Positions 1 through 6,109 of a stretch of 6,238 nucleotides of DNA are shown here, piece after piece. Below the pieces are notes generated by a model. It did not search any database. It was not told the origin of the DNA and was given only the letters and a program-made list of their open reading frames with translations. Made by a program: the position numbers and the translations under genes. The stretch is from Burkholderiales bacterium (lineage in GTDB: Bacteria; Pseudomonadota; Gammaproteobacteria; Burkholderiales; Burkholderiaceae_D): the NCBI GenBank assembly GCA_028868455.1, contig JAGWUK010000196.1, forward strand, positions 1 to 6,238, read 5' to 3'. Within the stretch, counting starts at the first letter, position 1, and each line of letters begins with the position of its first letter.

Positions 1-101
1 TGTAACAGATGATAGGCCATTCTTTGCGCGGATTTAGGACCCACGCCAGGCAAGCGGCGCAATGCCTCCGCCAGTGAGTCGAGACTGCCGATTTTTTTCA
101 C
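1..101 (-). CDS. recR: RecR recombination mediator, N-terminal part (gene runs off left edge)
   Basis: Only the first 33 codons are present. RecR works with RecF and RecO to load RecA onto SSB-coated single-stranded DNA at gaps. The visible peptide contains [20 protein letters not shown], the conserved helix-hairpin-helix DNA-binding segment that opens RecR proteins. The zinc finger and Toprim domains lie beyond the edge. I chose the GTG at 101-99 because it puts the conserved helix at the usual distance from the N-terminus. No good Shine-Dalgarno sequence precedes it. The start lies 2 nt after the ybaB stop codon, which suggests translational coupling. The frame stays open a little upstream of the GTG, so a longer start is possible but would overlap ybaB. 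Family identity is very secure; the start is moderately secure. Confidence 0.93.
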   Translation of the reverse strand, partial: MKKIGSLDSLAEALRRLPGVGPKSAQRMAYHLL

Positions 102-103
102 GT

Positions 104-430
104 TCAGAAAGGCATCTTGAAACCAGGTGGCAAAGGCATACCTGCAGTCAATCCAGACATTTTTTCTTGGGAAGTAGCTTCCGCTTTACGTACGGCATCA
201 TTAAATGCGGCGGCTACCAGATCTTCCAGCATGTCTTTATCGTCAGCCAGCAAAGAAGGGTCAATCGTAACGCGCTTGACATCGTTCTTGCAGGTCATGA
301 CCACTTTGACCAGACCGGCACCGGATTGTCCTTCGACTTCGATCAAGGCCAGTTGATCTTGCGCTTTTTTCATATTGTCCTGCATGGCCTGTGCTTGCTT
401 CATCAAGCCTGCGAGTTGATTTTTCATCAT
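104..430 (-). CDS. ybaB: YbaB/EbfC family nucleoid-associated DNA-binding protein
   Basis: The 108-residue protein has the usual length for this family. Members are small dimeric DNA-binding proteins that coat the nucleoid; their exact physiological role is unsettled. The N-terminal helix ([20 protein letters not shown]) is the typical Met/Gln-rich start. The central [25 protein letters not shown] strand region is abbreviated here by its key part, GAGLVKVV at about residues 38-45. It is followed by a helix with [15 protein letters not shown]. The tail is Gly/Pro-rich ([12 protein letters not shown]). Two ATG codons in tandem (430-428 and 427-425) follow an AGGAG at 443-439 with 8 nt spacing to the first, so I kept the first. 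It sits between dnaX and recR, the conserved operon order in proteobacteria, which suggests a role linked to replication or recombination repair (inference). Confidence 0.95.
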   Translation of the reverse strand: MMKNQLAGLMKQAQAMQDNMKKAQDQLALIEVEGQSGAGLVKVVMTCKNDVKRVTIDPSLLADDKDMLEDLVAAAFNDAVRKAEATSQEKMSGLTAGMPLPPGFKMPF

Positions 431-482
431 GAGAATTTCTCCTGAAATAAAGGATGGAATAATAAAGTATCGGAAAATTCAA

Positions 483-504
483 AAGCCCAGCATCAGACTG
501 GCTT
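483..504 (-). terminator. Weak stem-loop overlapping the dnaX stop codon
   Basis: On the minus strand AAGCCAG (504-498) and CTGGGCTT (490-483) can pair as a 7-bp stem with one bulged G and a 7-nt loop. The stem takes in the last dnaX codons, and the stop codon lies in the loop. It is followed by TT, then GAA and TTTT, a broken T-tract. This is too weak to call an efficient terminator. It could partly attenuate read-through from dnaX into ybaB-recR, or stabilise a processed 3' end. ybaB has no convincing promoter of its own in the 62-bp gap, so most transcription probably still reads through. Confidence 0.25.
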
Positions 505-2730
505 AATGCTGCCTGTGATAATGGATGCGCCGAAATCCCGCATCAAAGTCTGAATGAAGCTGTCATTTTGTATGGACTGCTCTGCCTGTTTTTGCCTCGC
601 CTCGCGCTCTGCAATGGCTTGCGCGTTGGCGGTTAGTTCAACAGCACCGATTTTGGTTTCGATGCGCACTGCCCGGCTAAATCGTTCTGCCAGTGCGCCG
701 CTTAATTTATCGACGCTACCAGCAGACAATAAAGTCGCCAGCGGAACACGCAATTCAAAAACAAAGGCATTCCCGTCGCGTCGGCAAAGGATTAATTCGC
801 TCTGCTGCGCGAGTTGCTGAGCAACACCACGCACTGGCAAACCGGCGGCCAGCGCTGGCCAGTTGCCATCCCAATCCAATTCAGGAACAGCTTGCGTTGA
901 TACGGTGCGGTCTTGCTCTGCCTGCGCAGGTTCTGGTATCGGTGCCTGAAAGTCAACCATCTCTGCAGCCATCTTTGCAGGTGCAGCAGCTTTTTCATTG
1001 CGTGTGACAACTGATGGCGCAGATGAAATCGTTTGCTGGTTTGTCGCCGGTGTCGACAGCATTAAAACGTCGTCATCCCATGGCGGTGGCATATCGTCCA
1101 TTCCCATCGGCTCCGATTCCATCTCAAACCTGGGAATTGACCTGGGCATGGCGTTCGCTGGCTGTGCAGCTGCAATGCTTTCAACGCTGTTGGCAGGCGC
1201 AGGCTCGGGCAGTGAAACCGGCACCGGCGCCGGAACGACAGGCGCTGCCGGCGTAGGTACGGTTGCTGGCGACACTGGAGCTACCGTCGTTGCAGCGACA
1301 GCGGGAACTGTTTGCGTGATTGGTGCCGTTGATGCTGATGGTGCAGGACGAGATGGTGTCGCCGCTTGTTTGCCACTCCCGGCCCGCGCAGCCGCCAAAG
1401 CTGCCATCGCAGGACTCAGGCGCTGCCCTGTGGCAGTGGCAGTAGTGACAGCAACAGGAGGAGCGTCAGTCGCAACGGCAGTTGCCTGAGCCGGTTTTGT
1501 CGGTGTTGGCGGCAAAGCCTTTGAAGTCGTCGATGCAGAAATGACCGCTTCCGGAGCGGATGTCCGTGCGGGTCGCGCTGGTGCTGCCGGCGCGCCTGAA
1601 CGTGGTGCCTGGCTTGGATGCGATGCTGTGGACGTTTGTCCACTTTCCGTCGGCCGGAATGCCAGCATACGCAGCAATGTCATACTGAAACCGGCGTATT
1701 CGTCCGGCGCCAGCGCCAGCTCATTGCGGCCATGCACTGCAATTTGATAATAAAGCTGAATATCTTCTTTGGTGAAACACTGTGCGAGACGCAAGACTTG
1801 CTCGCGCTCAGGCAAATCTTCCGCCACAGCGGACGGTACCAGTTGCGCGATCGCAATCTGGTGCAATAAAGTGCCCAGGTCTTGCAATGCCGCCTTATAA
1901 GAAAGACTGCGCGCCGCCATTTCATCGGCAACGTCCAGCAAAATGGCGCCATCGGATGCCACGAGTCCATCCAGCAAACGAAACAGGTAAGATTGGTCCA
2001 GAGCGCCCAGCATTCCTTGTACAGCATCCAGACTGACCTTGCCAGCGGCATAGGCGATGGCCTGATCTGTCAGCGACAAAGCGTCGCGCATGGAACCATG
2101 TGCACCTTGCGCCAGCAGGCGCAATGCCGGGACATCAAATTCAATCTGCTCTTGCCCCAGAATATTTTCCAGATGGGCAATGATGTGACCCGGCGGCATT
2201 TGCTTCAGATTAAATTGCAGACAGCGTGATAAAACCGTGACCGGAATCTTTTGCGGATCGGTAGTGGCGAGAATAAATTTCACATGCTCAGGTGGCTCTT
2301 CCAGAGTCTTCAACATCGCATTGAAGGCATGATTGGTCAGCATGTGCACCTCGTCGATCATATACACTTTAAATCGTGCATTCGACGGGGCATAAATCGC
2401 CTGCTCCAGAAGGGACGCCATTTCGTCGACGCCGCGATTCGAAGCGGCGTCCATTTCGATGTAATCGACGAAACGCCCTGCATCGATCGCCGTACAGGCT
2501 TCGCAAACGCCGCAAGGCGTCGCGGTGATGCCGGTTTCGCAATTAAAGGATTTGGCCAGGATGCGCGACAGCGTCGTTTTGCCGACACCTCGGGTACCGG
2601 TAAACAGATAAGCATGATGCAGACGTTGCTGCTCAAGCGCATGAGATAAGGCACGAACCACGTGCTCCTGCCCAACCAGCGTTTCAAAGCTTTTTGGGCG
2701 ATATTTTCGGGCGAGAACTTGATAGGACAT
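493..2730 (-). CDS. dnaX: DNA polymerase III subunit tau/gamma (clamp-loader ATPase)
   Basis: DnaX is the AAA+ motor of the clamp loader, which places the beta clamp on primed DNA. The full-length tau form also ties together the polymerase cores and DnaB helicase. The 745-residue product shows all hallmarks: Walker A GTRGVGKT at 45-52, zinc-binding cysteines 64, 73, 76 and 79, Walker B MIDEVH at 124-129, sensor 1 ATTDP around 155-159, arginine finger SRC at 168-170, and sensor 2 GSMRDALS at 212-219. The clamp-loader collar region extends to about 360. A long Ala/Pro/Thr-rich linker spans about 360-615, interrupted by an acidic patch PPPWDDD at 548-554. The C-terminal domain that contacts the alpha subunit is about 618-745. 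The start MSYQVLARKYRP matches the family. The gene is longer than E. coli dnaX (643 codons), mostly because of the linker. I see no in-frame A AAA AAG slippery heptamer, so a short gamma form made the E. coli way is not supported. Confidence 0.98.
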   Translation of the reverse strand: MSYQVLARKYRPKSFETLVGQEHVVRALSHALEQQRLHHAYLFTGTRGVGKTTLSRILAKSFNCETGITATPCGVCEACTAIDAGRFVDYIEMDAASNRGVDEMASLLEQAIYAPSNARFKVYMIDEVHMLTNHAFNAMLKTLEEPPEHVKFILATTDPQKIPVTVLSRCLQFNLKQMPPGHIIAHLENILGQEQIEFDVPALRLLAQGAHGSMRDALSLTDQAIAYAAGKVSLDAVQGMLGALDQSYLFRLLDGLVASDGAILLDVADEMAARSLSYKAALQDLGTLLHQIAIAQLVPSAVAEDLPEREQVLRLAQCFTKEDIQLYYQIAVHGRNELALAPDEYAGFSMTLLRMLAFRPTESGQTSTASHPSQAPRSGAPAAPARPARTSAPEAVISASTTSKALPPTPTKPAQATAVATDAPPVAVTTATATGQRLSPAMAALAAARAGSGKQAATPSRPAPSASTAPITQTVPAVAATTVAPVSPATVPTPAAPVVPAPVPVSLPEPAPANSVESIAAAQPANAMPRSIPRFEMESEPMGMDDMPPPWDDDVLMLSTPATNQQTISSAPSVVTRNEKAAAPAKMAAEMVDFQAPIPEPAQAEQDRTVSTQAVPELDWDGNWPALAAGLPVRGVAQQLAQQSELILCRRDGNAFVFELRVPLATLLSAGSVDKLSGALAERFSRAVRIETKIGAVELTANAQAIAEREARQKQAEQSIQNDSFIQTLMRDFGASIITGSIKPV

Positions 2731-2736
2731 GGCGGG

Positions 2737-2742
2737 ATTTTA
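2737..2742 (-). promoter_or_regulatory. Candidate -10 box for dnaX (possible leaderless start)
   Basis: The minus strand reads TAAAAT, five of six matches to the sigma-70 -10 consensus. Only six bases separate it from the dnaX ATG at 2730. A transcript starting at the standard distance would begin on the A of the ATG. No Shine-Dalgarno sequence stands before dnaX; the preceding bases are CCCGCC. I see no good -35 hexamer at 16-18 bp, so the promoter call is tentative. Confidence 0.35.
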
Positions 2743-2776
2743 CCCTATTCGGCGTAGCGGATTGGCGTTCACTTGC

Positions 2777-3391
2777 TCAGAATTGCAAATATCCGAGCAC
2801 CAGCGCTCGGATATGCGCCTGAAATCCGGCATCGATCTTTCTTTGCGGCGTCAGCATCAGTCGTTGATATAACAAACCATAGACGGCAGCATGCACGACC
2901 TCCGCGCTCTTTCCTGCATAATTTGCGGCATCGCTGCTGGCTGCAAAGGCCTGCTCCCAGACGCGAACGATCTGCCCGTATAAATCGCTATATGCTTCGA
3001 TGTCGGAAATCTGGCGCTCAAGCAAAATCAGCGCTGACCACTCTTCGGTTTTCTCAGTATGCAAAGCGATAACCCGATCAATCAGGAAGGTCACGATCTG
3101 AACCAATGGCTGCCCTTGCTGTTCGACGACCCAGGTTTGCATGGCAATGCCGATATTTTTAAAGCGTTCGTGAATGCAATGGGCCGCGATGGATTTCTTT
3201 CCGGGAAAATATTCATACAGGGTTCCCAAACCGACACCGGCCACCAAGGCAATATCGCGCATCGTTAGCTGCGCATAGGATTTCTCTACCAAAAGCCGAA
3301 CAAAGGCATCCAGAATCGCCCCCTGCGTCATTTTGGAGCGCTGCTGCACTGGCTTGCGCCTTAACTTTAACGGGCTGACATTCTCATTCAT
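2777..3391 (-). CDS. TetR/AcrR family transcriptional regulator
   Basis: This is a one-component repressor-type regulator with an N-terminal DNA-binding domain and a C-terminal ligand/dimer domain. From the chosen start it has 204 residues, normal for the family. The segment RSKMTQGAILDAFVRLLVEK (18-37) is helix 1. LTMRDIALVAGVGLGTLYEY (42-61) is the helix-turn-helix, ending in the signature TLYEYFPGKKSI (58-69). The rest is mostly helical with no recognisable ligand motif. I chose the ATG at 3391-3389, which is preceded by GGAAAGAG with about 9 nt spacing. The frame stays open to an ATG at 3427 and a GTG at 3430, which would add 12 or 13 residues. The gene is divergent from aidB across a short shared region, the usual layout for a TetR repressor of its neighbour and itself. 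Its ligand and regulon cannot be told from the sequence. Confidence 0.93.
   Translation of the reverse strand: MNENVSPLKLRRKPVQQRSKMTQGAILDAFVRLLVEKSYAQLTMRDIALVAGVGLGTLYEYFPGKKSIAAHCIHERFKNIGIAMQTWVVEQQGQPLVQIVTFLIDRVIALHTEKTEEWSALILLERQISDIEAYSDLYGQIVRVWEQAFAASSDAANYAGKSAEVVHAAVYGLLYQRLMLTPQRKIDAGFQAHIRALVLGYLQF
2789..2814. repeat. Perfect 10-bp inverted repeat in the 3' end of tetR
   Basis: The arms ATATCCGAGC (2789-2798) and GCTCGGATAT (2805-2814) are exact reverse complements around the 6-nt spacer ACCAGC. They fall within the last tetR codons (from His193 to Tyr201). In RNA this makes a stable stem-loop. On the minus strand it is followed only by TT and then mixed sequence, so it is not a classical intrinsic terminator. 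It lies about 60 bp upstream of dnaX on the same strand. It could limit read-through from tetR, protect the tetR mRNA end, or be a protein-binding palindrome. Confidence 0.6.
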
Positions 3392-3496
3392 TACTGCAAA
3401 CTCTTTCCGGACAAAGGCGAACACCATCACGGTTGCACCAAGCTACACTGCCTGTATCGCTTTCCAGCGCATATCAACCAATAACAGGAGACAGAC
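3392..3496. promoter_or_regulatory. Divergent tetR/aidB control region
   Basis: The 105 bp between the two start codons must carry both promoters. The firm element is AGGAG at 3486-3490, six bases before the aidB ATG. For tetR (minus), TTGGTT (3481-3476) and GATACA (3458-3453) are 17 bp apart but match the consensus only 3 of 6 each. For aidB (plus), TTGCAC (3433-3438) and TATCGC (3455-3460) have a 16-bp spacer and are also weak. CGCT-TTCC-AGCG (3458-3469) is a short inverted repeat overlapping these elements. CTTT-N6-AAAG (3403-3416) is a second, over the tetR ribosome-binding site. Either could be a TetR operator half-site pair, but both are short enough to be chance. I see no close copy of an Ada box. 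Confidence 0.4.
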
Positions 3497-5143
3497 ATGA
3501 CATGGCAAACGCACGAAATCAGCAACCAGGTTTCAGAGCTGCAAGACTACAATATTTTCACTAGTGATGCGGTTCTAATGGATGCTTTGCAGCGCGCCGG
3601 AGGCGGTTGGCATGCGGATCGCCTGGCAAGCAGCGGTGCAGAACTGGGCAGCCAGGCTGTTTTGCAACTCGGTGAACTGGCCAACCGGCACTTACCTGAA
3701 CTGCGCACCCATGACCGCATCGGCAAACGCATTGATCAGGTCGATTTTCACCCCAGTTGGCACGAGCTGTTGAAATTGGTGCGCAAGGAAGGTCTGCATG
3801 CAATGCCGTGGATGACGCCACGCGTTGGCGCACAAGTGGCGCGCGCTGCCAGTTATTTTTTGCAATCGCAAGTGGAAGCTGGCTCGCTATGCCCGACGAC
3901 CATGACGTTCGCAGCCATTCCCGTATTGCAAAACGAGCCCGAATTATTTGCCAGTCTCAAGGACAAATTATTTTCGCTTCAGCACGATCCGCGCGATCTG
4001 CCTATAGAACAAAAAACGTCCATCATGATCGGTATGGGCATGACCGAAAAACAGGGAGGCTCGGATGTGCGCAGCAATACCACCGTTGCCCGGCCCGTCG
4101 CAGAGGAAGGTCGCGGGCAGGCCTACTTACTGACCGGGCACAAATGGTTTTTCTCCGCACCGATGTGCGACGCCCATCTGGTGCTGGCCAAAACCGAAGG
4201 TGGACTTTCCTGCTTTTTTGTGCCGCGCTGGAAGCCGGATGGCAACAAAAATGCCGTTCAGGTGCAAAGGCTCAAGGATAAGCTCGGTAACAAATCCAAC
4301 TCCAGCAGCGAAGTGGAATTTCAGGACGCCTGGGGCATCATGGTCGGCGTTGAGGGACGCGGTATTCCGACCATTATCGAAATGGCCAATCTGACCCGCC
4401 TCGATTGCGTCATCGGCAGCGCCGCCCTGATGCGTCACGCGCTGGTGCAAGCCTTGCATCATGTACGCCAGCGCAGCGCCTTCGGCAAATTGCTGGCCGA
4501 TCAGCCATTGATGCGCAATGTGTTGAGCGACCTGGCACTGGAAAGCGAAGCCGCTACCAGAATCATGGTCAGACTGGCTTCCACACTCGAATCCCCCGAC
4601 GATCCTTTGCAACGCGCGTGGAAACGCATCATTACGCCAGCCGCAAAATTCTGGATTTGCAAACGCGCACTGGAATTCACTGGCGAATGCATGGAAGTCT
4701 GGGGCGGCAATGGCTATGTAGAAAGCGGCCCGATGGCCAGACTGTATCGCGAAGCGCCGGTCAATTCTATTTGGGAAGGATCAGGCAACGTCATGTGCCT
4801 GGACGTGTTGCGCGCCATTGAACGCGATCCGGAAGGAATACGTTTGCTCCTGGCGCAGTTTGCTGCTTCGGATTCGGAACCTATCCGCCAGATGGTTGCC
4901 GAACTTGCCAGCGACTTACAGGCCAGCCCGGAACAAAGAGAAATGGGCGCGCGCCGCTTTGCTCAAAAACTGGTGCTGACAGCGCAAGCGCAGATCATGC
5001 TGGAACAGGCACCCGCAGACATCGCCAGCGCTTTCATCAGCAGCCGTCTGGATGCGGGTTGCGGTCGCGTCTACGGCACGCTGGATTCTGCCGTGGGCAG
5101 CGATTTACAGCAAAGTATCCTGCAACGCGCGTGGCAAGAATAA
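3497..5143 (+). CDS. aidB: AidB-like acyl-CoA dehydrogenase family flavoprotein
   Basis: The 548 residues align from end to end with E. coli AidB (541 aa, from memory), including the opening TWQTHEISNQ against E. coli HWQTHTVFNQ. AidB is a tetrameric FAD protein of the acyl-CoA dehydrogenase fold that also binds DNA. In E. coli it is induced by alkylation through Ada, and its true substrate is unresolved. Visible features are QVEAGSLCPTTMTFAA (125-140), the flavin-site segments MTEKQGGSDV (182-191) and TGHKWFFS (213-220), RLKDKLGNKSNSSSEVEF (258-275), VWGGNGYVES (401-410), and NSIWEGSGNVMCLDVLR (423-439). Glu427 sits where these enzymes carry the catalytic base. The C-terminal region after 445, which in E. 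coli AidB contributes to DNA binding, is present but diverged. A strong ribosome-binding site fixes the start. The divergent TetR gene suggests control by a small-molecule repressor rather than Ada (inference). Annotation pipelines often call such genes isovaleryl-CoA dehydrogenase. Confidence 0.95.
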   Translation: MTWQTHEISNQVSELQDYNIFTSDAVLMDALQRAGGGWHADRLASSGAELGSQAVLQLGELANRHLPELRTHDRIGKRIDQVDFHPSWHELLKLVRKEGLHAMPWMTPRVGAQVARAASYFLQSQVEAGSLCPTTMTFAAIPVLQNEPELFASLKDKLFSLQHDPRDLPIEQKTSIMIGMGMTEKQGGSDVRSNTTVARPVAEEGRGQAYLLTGHKWFFSAPMCDAHLVLAKTEGGLSCFFVPRWKPDGNKNAVQVQRLKDKLGNKSNSSSEVEFQDAWGIMVGVEGRGIPTIIEMANLTRLDCVIGSAALMRHALVQALHHVRQRSAFGKLLADQPLMRNVLSDLALESEAATRIMVRLASTLESPDDPLQRAWKRIITPAAKFWICKRALEFTGECMEVWGGNGYVESGPMARLYREAPVNSIWEGSGNVMCLDVLRAIERDPEGIRLLLAQFAASDSEPIRQMVAELASDLQASPEQREMGARRFAQKLVLTAQAQIMLEQAPADIASAFISSRLDAGCGRVYGTLDSAVGSDLQQSILQRAWQE

Positions 5144-5187
5144 GCTTAAGCTGTCTTCCCATCGCGCCAGACTTCTGACGGTATGCT

Positions 5188-6012
5188 TCAGCGGCGAGCA
5201 TCGGGCTCGCCGTTTTTTTGCAGAAACTCCTGCTCCAACTGGGCAAAAAAGTTTTCACGGCGCGCTAATTCTTCACGCAGCGCAGTCACTTCCCTGGTCA
5301 ATGCGCGAATATCGGCATGCATTTCGCGCTCCAGCAACTCTTCTTCCTCACCGACAAACAGCGCGGCAATATTCGCGGTCACGATGGAAAACATGGCATA
5401 TCCCAGCAACACGATAAAGACCGCAAAAATTTTCGACGCCGGGGTGGATGGCACGATATCGCCATAGCCCACGGTGGCGATCGTCGTGAATGCCAGCCAG
5501 ACGCCATTCGCATAACTATGCACATTCGGTTCTAGCCAGTAAAAGCCAGCGCCTGCCGACGTCAACATCAGCAAGGCCATCACGATCATCTGCATCAGAT
5601 GGCTGGGCTTCATGTGCTTCAGTACCAGCGTGGCAATGCGCATAACGATGGCTGCACACAATCCTAGCCGCAACACCCATTCCACCAGACTCCAGTCGGC
5701 CGAAGTCGGAATCGTGCTGGCGATACAACCAACGATAATACTCAGGTCCAGTGTCAGCTTGCCGCTGCGACGTTTTTTAAAACGGTTTTTCCGCCATTGC
5801 AGATAGGTATCCAGCGCCAAAAGCAAAGCCACGAGGCCATATAGCACATGACCGCTGAAGCGCACTGTGGCACTGAAACTGTCCAGCAAAAAATAAAATG
5901 CCGGAATGGAAAGCAGCAATCCAGCCAGCAATAACGGCCTGGAAACCCAGTTCATAAAACGTTGCGTCGCCGGGAATATCCCACTGCTATCACCATGCTT
6001 TTTATTATTCAC
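5188..6012 (-). CDS. Six-transmembrane potassium channel (voltage-gated-like, Ion_trans_2 type)
   Basis: This is a 274-residue inner-membrane protein predicted to conduct potassium. The selectivity filter TVGYGD is at 180-185, in the pore loop LAFTTIATVGYGDIVP (173-188). Hydrophobic segments read as S1 about 26-44, S2 about 54-72, S3 about 87-101, S4 about 108-131, S5 about 138-160 and S6 about 194-220. The S2-S3 loop is strongly basic (WRKNRFKKRR, 73-82), as expected for a cytoplasmic loop. S4 carries only Arg115 and Arg125 plus Lys132 and Lys135, not the regular arginine ladder of a strong voltage sensor. The C-terminus (about 221-265) is acidic and heptad-like, probably a tetramerising coiled coil. 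There is no RCK or cyclic-nucleotide domain. The start is GTG at 6012-6010, preceded by AGAGGG at 6022-6017; the next in-frame ATG (Met20) would still keep all membrane segments. It converges with aidB; no terminator of its own is visible. Confidence 0.93.
   Translation of the reverse strand: MNNKKHGDSSGIFPATQRFMNWVSRPLLLAGLLLSIPAFYFLLDSFSATVRFSGHVLYGLVALLLALDTYLQWRKNRFKKRRSGKLTLDLSIIVGCIASTIPTSADWSLVEWVLRLGLCAAIVMRIATLVLKHMKPSHLMQMIVMALLMLTSAGAGFYWLEPNVHSYANGVWLAFTTIATVGYGDIVPSTPASKIFAVFIVLLGYAMFSIVTANIAALFVGEEEELLEREMHADIRALTREVTALREELARRENFFAQLEQEFLQKNGEPDARR
5192..5219 (+). terminator. Intrinsic terminator of aidB
   Basis: CGGCGAGC (5192-5199) pairs perfectly with GCTCGCCG (5205-5212) around a 5-nt loop, and TTTTTTT follows at 5213-5219. 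This is a classical rho-independent terminator reading in the plus direction, 48 bp after the aidB stop. On the minus strand the T-tract is missing on the downstream side, so it should not end channel transcripts. The hairpin and T-tract lie wholly inside the last codons of the convergent channel gene, encoding its C-terminal QKNGEPDARR. Confidence 0.93.
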
Positions 6013-6034
6013 ACGACCCTCTTACTTCAGATGA

Positions 6035-6062
6035 ATTAACGACGACATGTTGACATGATCAA
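6035..6062 (-). promoter_or_regulatory. Candidate promoter of the potassium channel gene
   Basis: On the minus strand TTGATC (6062-6057) and GTTAAT (6040-6035) are separated by 16 bp and each match 4 of 6 consensus bases. A transcript would start near 6028 and leave a leader of roughly 16 nt containing the AGAGGG ribosome-binding site. The surrounding sequence has overlapping TTGA/TCAA motifs, so other alignments are possible. Confidence 0.3.
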
Positions 6063-6109
6063 TCAACGCCTGCATTGACTTGCCATAAGCTGTTATCCGG
6101 CATCCATTC

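Noticed and set aside
62..445. 127-codon plus-strand open frame opposite ybaB and recR
   Set aside because: Both minus-strand genes are conserved families with correct spacing and a ribosome-binding site. This frame is their antisense.
988..1000. A-run in dnaX (GAAAAAG on the minus strand) as a programmed frameshift site
   Set aside because: In the zero frame it reads AAT GAA AAA GCT, so the heptamer is out of phase for -1 slippage. I see no supporting stem-loop.
998..1489. 163-codon plus-strand open frame rich in Ala, Gly, Thr and Val
   Set aside because: It lies opposite the Ala/Pro-rich linker of dnaX. Its composition is what the GC-rich antisense of that linker would give, with no domain.
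3425..3430. Upstream tetR starts (ATG at 3427, GTG at 3430)
   Set aside because: They add 12-13 residues before the usual N-terminus and have no good ribosome-binding site, whereas the ATG at 3391 has GGAAAGAG upstream. They cannot be fully excluded.
3757..4281. 174-codon plus-strand open frame overlapping aidB
   Set aside because: It is an out-of-frame shadow of aidB. The protein looks random (Arg/Ser-rich) and there is no ribosome-binding site worth noting.
4127..4612. 161-codon minus-strand open frame
   Set aside because: It is antisense to the conserved core of aidB, whose match to the AidB family is unmistakable. The frame has no recognisable motif.
5143..5152. AAGCTTAAGCT palindromic stretch just after the aidB stop
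   Set aside because: It is self-complementary but has no usable loop and no T-tract. The real terminator is the GC-rich hairpin at 5192-5219.
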